Notes: generated by a model not told the origin, from the letters alone. A stretch of 64,000 nucleotides of DNA from Psychroserpens jangbogonensis (GCF_000797465.1 NZ_JSWG01000010.1:1-64000); one strand, 5' to 3'; counted from the stretch's first letter, positions 1 through 10,643 are shown. Made by a program: numbers and translations.

Positions 1-383
1 AGATAATTGTGGCGGAACAGTTTTAGTAACGAACAATGCAAGTTTACCAATATCAGGAGAAGGAACAACAACAGTTGTGACTTGGACTTATGACGATGGA
101 AACGGAAATACAAGCACACAGACACAGAATGTAATTATTGATGATATCACTGCGCCTGTTGCAGATGTAGCAAGTTTATCCAATGTTACTGCAGAATGTG
201 AGGTGAGTAGTTTAACGGCACCAACAGCGACAGATAATTGTGGTGGAACAGTTTTAGTAACGAACAATGCAAGTTTACCAATATCAGGAGAAGGAACAAC
301 AACGGTTGTGACTTGGACTTATGATGATGGAAACGGAAATATAAGCACACAAATACAGAATGTAATTATTGATGACATATCTG
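1..383 (+). repeat. 231-bp tandem coding repeat (77-residue HYR unit)
   Basis: The sequence starting agataattgtgg at base 1 recurs at base 232, a period of 231 bp or 77 codons. The second copy runs to about 383 before it diverges. The shared parts differ at only a few positions, mostly synonymous, which points to recent repeat expansion or gene conversion. More units probably lie upstream of the window. Confidence 0.9.
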
Positions 384-3300
384 GTCCCACAGCCATTACT
401 TTACCAATTATTACAGGTCAGTGCTCTGCAACAGTTCCTGTTCCAACGACTACAGATATATGTTCGGGAACTATTACAGGAACCACTTCAGATGCTTTAG
501 TCTATACTACACAAGGCGCTTTTGCTATAACATGGAATTTTGATGATGGCAACGGAAACTCTATTAATGTCGTACAAAATGTTGTTATTAATGATACAAT
601 AGATCCAATTCCATTATGTCAAGATATTACAGTTCAATTAGATGATACTACAGGAATTGCCACAATTACAAGTGCTCAAATTGATAATGGTTCAACAGAT
701 AATTGTGGTACTGTAAATTTCTCATTGTCACAAAGTATGTTCGATTGTACTAATATTGGCTCTAATATTATTGTATTGACAGTTGATGATGGGAATGGAA
801 ATAGTGCTATTTGCACATCTACTGTTACAGTTACAAGTCCGAATATTACTGGAGGAACAATTTTGGGTTATTTAAATAATAATCAAACCATTGCAGATGA
901 GGATAATTTAGTTGAGGTTACTGCCTGTCCAGATGCACCACAGAATGCTACAATTAATTTAACAGGACATACAGGAAATGTAGCTTATTGGGAATTTTCA
1001 TTAAATGGAGGTCTTACATGGACAACTGTTGCAAATACGACGACGACTTATTATTATCCAAATATTTTAGAAACAACCTTAATAAGAGCAGTAATTCAAA
1101 TTGGCTCATGTCAAGCAAAATCTACAATAATTTATGTAGTAGTTATACCACCAGATGTTCCACCAACAATTATTGGTCCAGATACTTTTACTACTTGTTT
1201 GGGTGAAGATATTACAGTTGTGGCAGAAAGTTCATTTGGTGTCAATTCAGCTATACAAGAAGGAGGAGACTTCAATGAAGCAAATTTAAACACACTTGGT
1301 TGGTTAGTCGATGGTTCAGCATCATTCTCTGCTGGAGGAAATAATACAAGCCCAACAAAATGGAAAGGAACAAATGGACCTAAAAAGTTTCAAGGAAGAT
1401 GTTATGATGTTTCTGATAACACGAAATTTGCTATAACTCATGGTAATTTGGGTTATGCAACGACCTTAGAAACTCCGATTTTTAATACGTTAGGATTATC
1501 TACTGCTGCATTAGAGTTTGATCAAGCTTATTATTTGACCAATGGTGCTTGGTGTAGAGTGGAATTATCTTTAGATGGTGGAGCAACTTATCCTATCACT
1601 TTAGATCCAGGCGCAGCATATAATTATACAGGTCCAAGTAATACTGGCTTTATTGATTTAGGATTTAATGGACAATGTAACAATACAGAATCTACGATGG
1701 TAGATCATCCTGTATCTATCGATTTATTAAATTATATTGGACTGACAGGTTTACGAATAAAATGGACATTTAATGGGAATAATGGTAGTGCTTGGGCGAT
1801 GGATAATATTGTAATTCCTGATGCACCTATTGACGAAGTTATTGAATGGGAAGATGGAACAGGAACTGTTGTAACTTCTGGTTCTACTACAACAATAAGT
1901 CCAGTGACACCTGGCGTTCAAACTTATGGTGTGACATCTCTAATTAATGGTTGTCGATCTGATGGACCAGAAGGAACAGAGTTTATTAGCGTAAATGCTT
2001 CTTTAGCTTATGCAGGAGAAAATATAACACAGATTATAGGTGAATGTGGTGAGGAGGTGAGTTTGAATGCTTATGATAATGACTTGACTGCAGCACAGAA
2101 TATTAGTAATGGTGTTTCTGATCCAACAATATTTACAACTGGTACCTATTTAGGGACAGAAGAAGCTGGAGTTTGGTCTGCCGTGCCTATTAATGGATGT
2201 GGTAGCAGCTATGATTTTTCAGACCTTTCTAGTCCTAGATCGAAATTTACTGCAGAGCCAGGATCATACGAAGTAACATGGACAATACCAACCGTAGGTT
2301 GTTCAGATACTATTATAGTTACTATTGAAAGTTGTCCTACAATAGATTTTGATGGAACGAATGATTATATCACTTTTGAAGACAACTATGATCTTTCTAA
2401 TCAATTTAGTATTGAAGTTTGGGTGAAACCAGAATCTTTATCAGGAGCCAGCACTATCTTTTCAAAGAGAAATGCTAATGATTTGTCTACAGGTTATGAT
2501 TTAAGATTGTTTGGAAGCGTTTTACAATTTAGATGGAATTCTTCTGGAATTATTAAGTCTACCTATCCTCTTACCACTAATAGATGGTATCATATTGCAG
2601 TGACAAATTCTAATGGTACTTATAGATTGTACGTTGATGGTATAGAAGTAAGTAATGCCATATCTGGATCAGCACCATCCACAAATACAATGAAAAGTTT
2701 AATTGGTGCTATGGATCAAACAGGAAATGCAACTCATAAGCCAGTTAAATATTTTAATGGTTGGATAGATGAACTTAGAATCTGGAATACAGCATTAACA
2801 ACGACTCAAATTCATCAAATGATGAATCAAGAGATTAAGAATAACACAGCGGTTAGAGGAGAAGTTGTTCCCTTAGATATCGCAGGATTAGTTTGGACTA
2901 ACCTAGACGGTTATTACCGAATGGACGTTAATTGTGGTTACCTTTCACCTAATGCTGGAAATGTTAGAGGGCAATTGAGAAATATGAATTCTAGTCAATC
3001 TGACACAGCACCTTTACCATATACGTCTAGAATTGATGATCAAAAGTGGGCAATAGACGATACATGGACACATTTTAATGTTTGGGATGCACCAAATAGT
3101 TTAGGTATTGATGGCGGAACCTCTATAGATTGGAATATTGTAAGAATTTCACATAACATTAGTTCAGGGGATAAAGATATTACTGTATTGGGTTTAATTT
3201 CAGATACAGCATCGAAAGAATTGAAAATTACAAACCCTTTTTTAATACAAAATGAAACAAATAATGGACAAGCTTTAAGAGTGACCCACTATTTGAAATT

Positions 3301-4927
3301 AGATGGCGATATTGATTTATTTGGAGAATCACAATTACTTCAAGATGAAGGTAGTGTTTTAGATGCTACTAGTTCAGGTAAATTAGAACGTGATCAACAA
3401 GGCACAACTAACCTATTTAATTATAATTATTGGAGTTCGCCTGTTAATCCTATAAACTCATCTTCAAATAATACACCTTATAGTATAGCAACTATTTTAA
3501 AAGATGGGACCAATTCAGCAAATCCGTTAGATTTGCAATGGACTGCAAGTGCAAACGCTGACGGATCTACTACAGCGATAACACAATCAAATAGATGGTT
3601 GTATGCTTATGAAAATTATCCTGAGGATGTTTATGCAGCTTGGAGAGCCCTTATTGAATCAGATAATTTAAATACAGGATTAGGCTTTACAATGAAAGGA
3701 AGTGGTGCAGGAAATCCTATTGTAGATGTTCAAAATTATGTGTTTGTTGGCAAACCTAATAATGGAACTATTTCAACACCAGTTACGGTTGGAAATCAAG
3801 CCTTAGTTGGAAATCCTTATGCATCTGCTTTAGATGCAAATCAATTTATTAAAGACAACCTTCAAGGAGCATCCGGAAATCCTGGTTCTTCTCAAAGTAC
3901 TGATGGGACTTTATATTTCTGGGAACATTATATATCTAATTTCACACATGTTTTAGAAGACTATGAAGGTGGTTATGCCACTTATAATCTGTCAGGAGGA
4001 AATCCTGCAGTTTCTCCTCCTTTAGTGAGTGGAAATGGAACACCAACCAAGTTACCAGGTCAATACATTCCTGTAGGTCAAGGTTTCTTTGTAACCTCGA
4101 GTGCTATTGGTGGATCAATTCAATTTAAGAACAGTCAACGTGTATTTGTTAGAGAGAACATCTCAAATTCACAGTTTATTAGATCAAGTAATCCTAATAC
4201 TAGTGCGTCTCAAGAGGATCCTAATCCTGAAATTCAACGAGTACGAATAGATTTTAAAACTATAGAAGGAGCTGTAAGGCCTTTATTACTTGCGTTTGTA
4301 CCAAATAATCAAGCTAGTGATGGTTTTGATTATGGATATGATGCTGAAAATTCTGATGCTGCATTTACTAATGACATGTTCTGGAATATTGATGAAGGAG
4401 ATTTTTCTACTCAAGGTGTAGGAGATTTTGATTTGGATAAACAGTATCCTTTAAATATGTATGTTACTACTGCTGGAGCTTATGAAATTTCACTTAAAGG
4501 TCTTGAAAACTTTAACGATGATATTGATGTGTTTATTTATGATGCTTTAACAAGTAATTATTTTAATATCAATTCTGAAGCATTTCAAATTACACTTGAT
4601 GCAAATAACTATTTAGGTCGTTTTTATGTAACGTTTACTTCAGAAGATACGTTGTCTACTAATGAGGAGATTCAAAGTCAAACTATAATTAATTATTTAA
4701 ATTCTACTCAAGAGATTTATGTGAAAACATTAAATGTTTCAGAAATACAGACAATAAGCTTGATTAATTTATTAGGACAAGAGATTCAAAGTTGGAATAC
4801 ACCTAATAAATATATAACAGATTCAGCCATAAGAATTCCTGTAAAACAGGTTTCAGTAGGAGCTTATATAATTAAAGTTCACACTAATAATTCAACCTAT
4901 AACACCAAAGTTGTAATTAAAAATTGA
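1..4927 (+). CDS. Giant T9SS-secreted adhesin-like protein, 5' end outside the window
   Basis: The reading frame is open from base 2, so this is the C-terminal part (at least 1,640 residues) of a larger protein; the first ATG at 77 is internal to a repeat and is not the start. In order it has HYR/Ig-like repeats with DNCGGTVLVTNNASLP and TWTYDDGNGN signatures (to about residue 260), a beta-rich middle part, a LamG/concanavalin-type domain beginning near IDFDGTNDYITFEDNYDL (roughly residues 750-905 counted from base 77), a long beta-rich region, and a type A T9SS sorting domain at the end (LLGQEIQSW, GAYIIKVHT, final KVVIKN). Known family role: outer-membrane export by the type IX system and surface anchoring or release; cell adhesion is inferred. 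The next gene starts 86 bases on and is unrelated. Confidence 0.9.
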   Translation, partial: DNCGGTVLVTNNASLPISGEGTTTVVTWTYDDGNGNTSTQTQNVIIDDITAPVADVASLSNVTAECEVSSLTAPTATDNCGGTVLVTNNASLPISGEGTTTVVTWTYDDGNGNISTQIQNVIIDDISGPTAITLPIITGQCSATVPVPTTTDICSGTITGTTSDALVYTTQGAFAITWNFDDGNGNSINVVQNVVINDTIDPIPLCQDITVQLDDTTGIATITSAQIDNGSTDNCGTVNFSLSQSMFDCTNIGSNIIVLTVDDGNGNSAICTSTVTVTSPNITGGTILGYLNNNQTIADEDNLVEVTACPDAPQNATINLTGHTGNVAYWEFSLNGGLTWTTVANTTTTYYYPNILETTLIRAVIQIGSCQAKSTIIYVVVIPPDVPPTIIGPDTFTTCLGEDITVVAESSFGVNSAIQEGGDFNEANLNTLGWLVDGSASFSAGGNNTSPTKWKGTNGPKKFQGRCYDVSDNTKFAITHGNLGYATTLETPIFNTLGLSTAALEFDQAYYLTNGAWCRVELSLDGGATYPITLDPGAAYNYTGPSNTGFIDLGFNGQCNNTESTMVDHPVSIDLLNYIGLTGLRIKWTFNGNNGSAWAMDNIVIPDAPIDEVIEWEDGTGTVVTSGSTTTISPVTPGVQTYGVTSLINGCRSDGPEGTEFISVNASLAYAGENITQIIGECGEEVSLNAYDNDLTAAQNISNGVSDPTIFTTGTYLGTEEAGVWSAVPINGCGSSYDFSDLSSPRSKFTAEPGSYEVTWTIPTVGCSDTIIVTIESCPTIDFDGTNDYITFEDNYDLSNQFSIEVWVKPESLSGASTIFSKRNANDLSTGYDLRLFGSVLQFRWNSSGIIKSTYPLTTNRWYHIAVTNSNGTYRLYVDGIEVSNAISGSAPSTNTMKSLIGAMDQTGNATHKPVKYFNGWIDELRIWNTALTTTQIHQMMNQEIKNNTAVRGEVVPLDIAGLVWTNLDGYYRMDVNCGYLSPNAGNVRGQLRNMNSSQSDTAPLPYTSRIDDQKWAIDDTWTHFNVWDAPNSLGIDGGTSIDWNIVRISHNISSGDKDITVLGLISDTASKELKITNPFLIQNETNNGQALRVTHYLKLDGDIDLFGESQLLQDEGSVLDATSSGKLERDQQGTTNLFNYNYWSSPVNPINSSSNNTPYSIATILKDGTNSANPLDLQWTASANADGSTTAITQSNRWLYAYENYPEDVYAAWRALIESDNLNTGLGFTMKGSGAGNPIVDVQNYVFVGKPNNGTISTPVTVGNQALVGNPYASALDANQFIKDNLQGASGNPGSSQSTDGTLYFWEHYISNFTHVLEDYEGGYATYNLSGGNPAVSPPLVSGNGTPTKLPGQYIPVGQGFFVTSSAIGGSIQFKNSQRVFVRENISNSQFIRSSNPNTSASQEDPNPEIQRVRIDFKTIEGAVRPLLLAFVPNNQASDGFDYGYDAENSDAAFTNDMFWNIDEGDFSTQGVGDFDLDKQYPLNMYVTTAGAYEISLKGLENFNDDIDVFIYDALTSNYFNINSEAFQITLDANNYLGRFYVTFTSEDTLSTNEEIQSQTIINYLNSTQEIYVKTLNVSEIQTISLINLLGQEIQSWNTPNKYITDSAIRIPVKQVSVGAYIIKVHTNNSTYNTKVVIKN

Positions 4928-4934
4928 TTCTGAA

Positions 4935-4952
4935 TGAAGTGCATTGACTTCA
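4935..4952 (+). terminator. Weak hairpin after the adhesin gene
   Basis: TGAAGT-GCATTG-ACTTCA is a 6-bp stem, 7 bases after the stop of the adhesin gene. There is no clear T tract, so terminator activity is uncertain. Confidence 0.3.
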
Positions 4953-5013
4953 ATTAGTTTTAACCAAATTCATATTCTTTTTTGTAATTTTAGTATCTAT
5001 AATTTATACTATT

Positions 5014-6180
5014 ATGTCAAAGAAAAAATTAGGACTTAATACCATATGCACCCATGTAGGTGAAATTAAAGACAAGCAGTTTAAAGGAGCCATTTCTCCA
5101 ATATACTTATCGACGTCATATGAGTTCGATAATGTAGATGTTAAGCGGTATCCTCGTTATTTTAATACACCTAATCAAGAACATTTAGTTAAAAAGATTG
5201 CAGCTCTAGAAAATGCTGAAGATGCTCTTATCTTCGCGAGCGGAATGGCAGCTATAAGTCATATGTTTTTAGCTTTTCTCCAAAAAGGAGATCATTTGGT
5301 TGTTCAAAACACCTTGTATGGTGGAGCAAGTAACTTTATTAAAGAAGAACTTCCAAAATACGGAATTGAGTTTACGTTTACTAATGGTTATCACGTTTCA
5401 GATTTTGAGGCTGCTATTCAACCAAATACAAAACTAATTCATATTGAAACGCCTTCAAATCCATTACTAACCATAACTGATATTAAAGCTGTTGCTGATT
5501 TGGCGAGAGCTAAAGGAATTGTGTCTTCTATAGATAATACATTTGCTAGTCCGATAAATCAAAACCCAATAGACTTTGGAATTAACCTCGTTATGCATTC
5601 AGCAACTAAATATTTGGGAGGTCATAGTGATATTTTGGCTGGAGCAGTTGCAGGTTCAAAAGAAGATATTGAACGAATCTGGAATGTTGGTAAAAATTTA
5701 GGAGGAAGCTTAAGTGATTTTACCGTTTGGATGTTAGAACGTAGTATGAAAACTCTAGGATTGCGAGTAAAAGCTCAGACAAAAAATGCTAGAAAATTGG
5801 CTAAGTATTTAGATAAACATGACCATATTGCTAAAGTCAATTATCCTGGTTTAAAAAACCACCCTGAACATAATTTGGCGAAGTCTCAAATGCACGATTT
5901 TGGTGCAATGATGTCATTTGAACTAATAGAAGGAATTGATGCAATGGCTTTTCAAAATCAACTCAATTTGATAAAATCATCCATGAGTTTAGCTGGTGTT
6001 GAAAGTACGATGTTGCTGCCTTCTGAAACCTCACATGCACTTCTAACTCAAGACGAACGAGATACTGTAGGGATTAGTAATAAGTTAATCAGATTTTCAG
6101 TAGGAATTGAAACTTTTAAAGATTTAAAGAGCGATATTGCACAAGCAATTAATAGTACTAAAACAGCATCTTTTGCATAA
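5014..6180 (+). CDS. PLP-dependent trans-sulfuration enzyme (cystathionine gamma-synthase / methionine gamma-lyase family)
   Basis: A 388-residue, full-length member of the Cys/Met metabolism PLP fold-type I family. The Schiff-base lysine is K199 in HSATKYLGGHSD; the PLP phosphate region ALIFASGMAAI and the ETPSNP and DNTFASP motifs are present. Members act in cytosolic sulfur amino acid metabolism as gamma-synthase, gamma-lyase or O-acylhomoserine sulfhydrylase; sequence alone does not choose between them. The ATG at 5014 gives the conserved N-terminus LGLNTICTHVGE. The following rlmF overlaps its last 44 bases. Confidence 0.88.
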   Translation: MSKKKLGLNTICTHVGEIKDKQFKGAISPIYLSTSYEFDNVDVKRYPRYFNTPNQEHLVKKIAALENAEDALIFASGMAAISHMFLAFLQKGDHLVVQNTLYGGASNFIKEELPKYGIEFTFTNGYHVSDFEAAIQPNTKLIHIETPSNPLLTITDIKAVADLARAKGIVSSIDNTFASPINQNPIDFGINLVMHSATKYLGGHSDILAGAVAGSKEDIERIWNVGKNLGGSLSDFTVWMLERSMKTLGLRVKAQTKNARKLAKYLDKHDHIAKVNYPGLKNHPEHNLAKSQMHDFGAMMSFELIEGIDAMAFQNQLNLIKSSMSLAGVESTMLLPSETSHALLTQDERDTVGISNKLIRFSVGIETFKDLKSDIAQAINSTKTASFA

Positions 6181-7060
6181 AAACAACAAACATTCTAAAG
6201 GTTACGATTTTGATGTCTTAGTTAAGGTTTTTCCGAAATTGGAAGAATTCGTGTTTACTAATACCTATGGAAACGTTACCATTGATTTCGCTAAGCCTAA
6301 AGCCGTCAAAGCCTTAAATACAGCATTATTGAAGCAGCATTACAGAATTGACTATTGGGAATTTCCCGATGCGAATTTATGTCCTCCTATTCCAGGTCGT
6401 GTGGAGTATATTCATTTATTAAATGCTTTGCTAAAGCGTTCAGGAGTTAAAGAAAACATTACAGTATTAGATATTGGCACAGGAGCCACATGTATATATC
6501 CACTATTAGGACAAGCAGAATACGGTTGGAATTTTATCGCTTCTGAAATTGACACGCAAGCAATGAAGTCTGCGGAAAAAATAATAAATAAAAACAAGTT
6601 AAGTAACTCCGTAACATTACGTTATCAAGATAATGAACAAAATATCCTCACTGGAATTTTAAAATCTCAAGATAAGGTGAGTGCTGCTATGTGTAATCCA
6701 CCATTCTATAAAGATGAAGAAGAAGCCAATGAAAAGACTCTGCTCAAACAAAAAGGATTAGGAAAGCAAACGGATAAAGTTGTTCGTAATTTTAGTGGAA
6801 CAGCAAAAGAATTGTGGTATCCAGGAGGAGAGAAGGCCTTTGTACATAATTACTTATATCAAAGTTCACTTCTAAAAACAAATTGTTTTTGGTATACCTG
6901 TTTGGTCTCTAAAACGCAACACGTTTTAAGTATGGAATCATCATTAAAAAAACTTGGAGCGACTGACTTTAAAATTCTGCAGATCTCTTTAGGTAACAAA
7001 ATCAGTAGAGTCGTGGCTTGGACTTTTTTAACTGAAGAACAACAAAAGGATTGGAATTAA
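6137..7060 (+). CDS. rlmF: 23S rRNA (adenine(1618)-N(6))-methyltransferase RlmF
   Basis: A 307-residue protein that aligns along its length with E. coli RlmF: N-terminal LLHKNNKHSKGYDF (like LHPRNRHHSRYDL), FPDANLCPPIPGRVEYIH, SAM-binding LDIGTGATCIYPLLG, the catalytic N6-adenine motif CNPPF near residue 186, and the C-terminal RVVAWTFL. It methylates A1618 of 23S rRNA with SAM. The only ATG that keeps the conserved N-terminus is at 6137, inside the end of the PLP enzyme gene, so the two genes overlap by 44 bp in different frames and are probably translationally coupled. Confidence 0.95.
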   Translation: MHKQLIVLKQHLLHKNNKHSKGYDFDVLVKVFPKLEEFVFTNTYGNVTIDFAKPKAVKALNTALLKQHYRIDYWEFPDANLCPPIPGRVEYIHLLNALLKRSGVKENITVLDIGTGATCIYPLLGQAEYGWNFIASEIDTQAMKSAEKIINKNKLSNSVTLRYQDNEQNILTGILKSQDKVSAAMCNPPFYKDEEEANEKTLLKQKGLGKQTDKVVRNFSGTAKELWYPGGEKAFVHNYLYQSSLLKTNCFWYTCLVSKTQHVLSMESSLKKLGATDFKILQISLGNKISRVVAWTFLTEEQQKDWN

Positions 7061-7102
7061 AAAGAGGTTGGTTATTTCATGTTTGAAATAACCAACCTCT
7101 TT
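7061..7102. terminator. Strong bidirectional terminator between rlmF and pckA
   Basis: A perfect 19-bp inverted repeat (7061-7079 and 7084-7102) with a 4-base loop starts immediately after the rlmF stop. An A tract on one side and a T tract on the other make it usable in both directions. It ends 20 bases before the pckA stop on the opposite strand, so it separates two convergent genes. Confidence 0.92.
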
Positions 7103-7121
7103 TCCTTTAAATTATTATAAT

Positions 7122-8732
7122 CTATACGTGATCATTTAGGTGATGATGCTCATCAATTAATGGTCCGCCTTCAATGATTTGTGGTGAAGCTTGATTTACA
7201 AACTTTTCAAAGTTTAGATGGAAAGAATGCGCTAATTGAATAGCCTTACTTATGTAAGCTCCTTTTTGTAACCAAGTATTTATTGGGTCTAATAAATCTG
7301 TTGGTACACCATCACATTCTTTAGGCATAAATAAACCAAAAATAGGATGTTGTTCAAATTCTGCATTTTCAAGTTTTCCTTCTAAAATAGAAGTAATCAT
7401 TGCTCTTGTGTATTTAAGTTTTATACGTGATCCAACACCATAAGGTCCACCGCTCCATCCAGTGTTTATAAGCCAAACGTTAACACCAGCATCTTGCATC
7501 TTTTTACTTAGCATTTCAGCATATACTGTTGGATGCAAGGGCATAAATGGTTCTCCAAAACAAGCTGAGAATGAAGGAACGGGTTCAGTTATTCCAGCTT
7601 CTGTACCAGCAACTTTTGCTGTATATCCAGAAATAAAATGGTAAGCTGCTTGTCCAGGCGTTAATTTTGAAACAGGAGGTAATACTCCAAATGCATCACA
7701 AGTCAAGAAGAAAATGTTTGTTGGATTGCCAGCAAATGAAGGTTCTTGGATATTGTCAATATGATAAATTGGATAGCTTACACGTGTGTTTTGAGTAATA
7801 CTACTGTCCATATAATCAATATCTCCATCATCTTTAAAAATTACATTTTCTAAGATGGCACCAGGTTTAATTGCTCTATAAATGTCTGGTTCTTTTTCTT
7901 CAGTTAAATCGATCACTTTTGCATAACAACCGCCTTCAAAGTTGAAGATGTTATTATCTGCCGTCCAACCATGTTCATCATCTCCAATAAGTTTACGATT
8001 TGGATCTGCAGAAAGTGTTGTTTTACCAGTTCCTGATAATCCGAAGAAAATAGCAGTGTCACCATCTTCTCCTACATTAGCAGAGCAGTGCATTGGTAAT
8101 ACATTTTTTTCAACAGGTAAGATGAAATTTAAGGCTGAAAATATACCTTTTTTTATTTCACCAGTATAAGCTGAACCTCCTACAAGTGCTATTTTTTTTG
8201 TAAAGTTTAAAATTGAAAAATTGCCTTGTCTTAAACCATGTTTTGCTGGTTCTGGACATTCGTATCCTGGAGCACAAAGTACTAACCATTCTTCTTCAAA
8301 ATTTTCAAGTTCAGATGCATCAGGTCTCAAAAACATATTATAAACAAACATGTTAGACCAAGGATATTCTGTAACAGTTCTAACATTCATTTTAAATTCT
8401 GGATCTGCACAAACATAACCGTCTCTTACATAAATCTCTTTTCCACTTAAGTATTTTTCGATTTCTGTTTGTAAAATATCAAAGTTTTCAGCTGAAATTG
8501 GTTTGTTTGTTTTTCCCCACCATACCTTATCTGTAGTATAATTGTCTTTAACTAGAAAACGGTCTTGAGGAGAACGTCCCGTGAATTTTCCGGTATTAAG
8601 AGCTAGTGTTCCATTCGTTGTTTCCTTTCCCATGCCTTTTTCAACAGTTATACGTTGCAATTCTTCTGGAGAAAGATTCCAATGCGCATTTGTGTCTTTT
8701 AAGCCGTATTTTGTAAGATCTCTTGTTTTCAT
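7122..8732 (-). CDS. pckA: Phosphoenolpyruvate carboxykinase (ATP)
   Basis: A 536-residue enzyme converting oxaloacetate and ATP to PEP and CO2, the first committed step of gluconeogenesis, in the cytosol. TGRSPQDRF (51-59), the P-loop GLSGTGKTTL (231-240) and kinase-2 LIGDDEHGW (248-256) are all intact, as is the NTGWSGGPYGVG region near the C-terminus. It lies 38 bases downstream of an SLC13 transporter gene on the same strand and is likely co-transcribed with it from the CRP/FNR-type promoter at 10644-10686. Confidence 0.98.
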   Translation of the reverse strand: MKTRDLTKYGLKDTNAHWNLSPEELQRITVEKGMGKETTNGTLALNTGKFTGRSPQDRFLVKDNYTTDKVWWGKTNKPISAENFDILQTEIEKYLSGKEIYVRDGYVCADPEFKMNVRTVTEYPWSNMFVYNMFLRPDASELENFEEEWLVLCAPGYECPEPAKHGLRQGNFSILNFTKKIALVGGSAYTGEIKKGIFSALNFILPVEKNVLPMHCSANVGEDGDTAIFFGLSGTGKTTLSADPNRKLIGDDEHGWTADNNIFNFEGGCYAKVIDLTEEKEPDIYRAIKPGAILENVIFKDDGDIDYMDSSITQNTRVSYPIYHIDNIQEPSFAGNPTNIFFLTCDAFGVLPPVSKLTPGQAAYHFISGYTAKVAGTEAGITEPVPSFSACFGEPFMPLHPTVYAEMLSKKMQDAGVNVWLINTGWSGGPYGVGSRIKLKYTRAMITSILEGKLENAEFEQHPIFGLFMPKECDGVPTDLLDPINTWLQKGAYISKAIQLAHSFHLNFEKFVNQASPQIIEGGPLIDEHHHLNDHV

Positions 8733-8770
8733 AATATTTGGTTTTAAAAGTGTTTTCTATGATAAATAAT

Positions 8771-10618
8771 TTAAATTTTATAAAATGGCCAAATTAATGG
8801 CACTAGTATTAATGTTGTTGTTAGAAAAAGTATAAGTAACGGGAATCCAACTTTAAAATAATCTGAAAATTTATAGCCTCCTGCTGTCATTACCATAGCA
8901 TTTGTTGTTGTTCCAACTGGTGTTAGAAATGCGGTAGATGCGCTAATTGCAACTGCTATCATAAAAGGAGCTGCAGACATATTAAGTGTGCTAGCAGAAA
9001 TTATAACTATTGGTGCCATAAGTACAGCAGTAGCGGAATTATTAATGACTTGACTAAAGGTTGTTGTTAGTAGAAAAACTCCAGCAAGTAATACGATTGG
9101 ATGTAAACTACCCAACGAATCAACCAAACCATTTGCAATTAAATCTGCAGTACCTGTTTTTTGTAATGCTAATCCCATTGGAATCATTGCTGCGATCATT
9201 ATAACACTAATCCAACTTATACCTTTGTAAGCTTTTGAAATAGGAACACAGCCAAAAAGGAGAACGATACCAGCAGAAATAAGTGCTGCAATTGCTCCAG
9301 GTACGAGTTTAAATACTAATAACACAATCATTAATAACAATGCAAATAGAGCTATGTATGATTTTGTAGTGATGTTTGTAACTGTTTTTGCCATTCCTTC
9401 AGGACTTCCACAAATAACTAAGTTTTCATGATGCTCTTTTAATTGTTCAATATCACTCCAAATCCCTCTAATTAGAAATGCGTCACCAGCTTTTACTTTA
9501 ATTTCACGTTCAGTAAATGGTACATTATTACGTGAGGCTGCCATTAATTGAACTCCGAACCGTTTAAAGAAATTCCCTAAACGTATTTTTCTTCCGACCA
9601 ACACAGATTTTGGAGTTACAATTACTTCAGACATACCAACCTCTTGATTAATAAGATTGTTTCGAAGTTCATCTGCTATAGGTTCCAATGGTAATAATCC
9701 TAATCTGAATTTAATCATTATTGTATTTATAGCTTCGGTGTCACCTTTTACAGTAATGATATCGTGATACATGAATTCTGTACCGTTCGTAGGGAATTCA
9801 ATAAATGGATCATTTCCTTTTATTCGATTTGGGTGTCTACGCTTGATTCTTAGAATGGATACATTATGTTCTGTTTCAAAATTCCAGTCACCAAGTGTCG
9901 TGTTTAAAAGCGGAGAAACAGATCTCACTCTAAGTCGATAATAATCATCATCAACTTTATAAGCTTCAATCCATTTGTGTAGGGTCGTACTGATGTCAAC
10001 TGGTTTGTTATTTGTTTTATTGTTTGGTAGCAGTCTATAACCAATGAATCTAAAGTAGAGTAGTGTGATTATTAATAAAGGGATACCAATAAGTGCAAAT
10101 TCAAAAAAGGAGAACCCTTCTAATCCACTTTCTATCATTGTATTATTTACAATAATATTTGGAGGAGTCCCAGTTAAAGTTAAAAGTCCGCCAGTATTAG
10201 AACCAAATGCAACTGGCATTAATAATTTAGATGGCATTGTACCAATTTTCCAAGCTGATGCGATAGTTACAGGCATCATAGTTGCCACTGTACCAGTATT
10301 ACTTACAACTCCAGATAAAACTCCTGAACCAAGGGTTGTGATTAACAGTAATCGTGTTGTGCTTTTTCCAGCGAGCTTCATGAATTTTTCACCAGCTACA
10401 GCTGTCCAGCCTGTTTGAGATAGACCTTCACCTATAATAAATAGTGCAGCAATCATTATGACCGTTGGATTACTAAATCCACTTAGTGTTTCATTAAGAT
10501 CTAATATTCCAAAAAGGAATAAACTTATCATAGATAATAATGCTATTATGTCTGGAGTGAATTTGCCCCAAACAAAAAGAGTAATTGTGACTATTAATAT
10601 GATAAGCATGAGATACAT
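8771..10618 (-). CDS. SLC13-family permease with two RCK-C (TrkA-C) domains
   Basis: A 615-residue inner-membrane transporter of the DASS/CitMHS superfamily. An N-terminal membrane half (about residues 1-195) and a C-terminal half (about 420-615) flank two cytosolic RCK-C domains (about 205-300 and 320-400). Both hairpin signatures are present: SNTGTVATMMPV and TGTPPNIIVNNT in the first half, NNSATAVLMAPI and TPVGTTTNAMV in the second. Members carry dicarboxylates, sulfate or similar anions with Na+; the substrate cannot be read here. The gene precedes pckA in the same direction, which would suit C4-dicarboxylate uptake feeding gluconeogenesis (inference). Confidence 0.85.
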   Translation of the reverse strand: MYLMLIILIVTITLFVWGKFTPDIIALLSMISLFLFGILDLNETLSGFSNPTVIMIAALFIIGEGLSQTGWTAVAGEKFMKLAGKSTTRLLLITTLGSGVLSGVVSNTGTVATMMPVTIASAWKIGTMPSKLLMPVAFGSNTGGLLTLTGTPPNIIVNNTMIESGLEGFSFFEFALIGIPLLIITLLYFRFIGYRLLPNNKTNNKPVDISTTLHKWIEAYKVDDDYYRLRVRSVSPLLNTTLGDWNFETEHNVSILRIKRRHPNRIKGNDPFIEFPTNGTEFMYHDIITVKGDTEAINTIMIKFRLGLLPLEPIADELRNNLINQEVGMSEVIVTPKSVLVGRKIRLGNFFKRFGVQLMAASRNNVPFTEREIKVKAGDAFLIRGIWSDIEQLKEHHENLVICGSPEGMAKTVTNITTKSYIALFALLLMIVLLVFKLVPGAIAALISAGIVLLFGCVPISKAYKGISWISVIMIAAMIPMGLALQKTGTADLIANGLVDSLGSLHPIVLLAGVFLLTTTFSQVINNSATAVLMAPIVIISASTLNMSAAPFMIAVAISASTAFLTPVGTTTNAMVMTAGGYKFSDYFKVGFPLLILFLTTTLILVPLIWPFYKI

Positions 10619-10643
10619 AATGAGTTACCTTATTTTTATAGTA

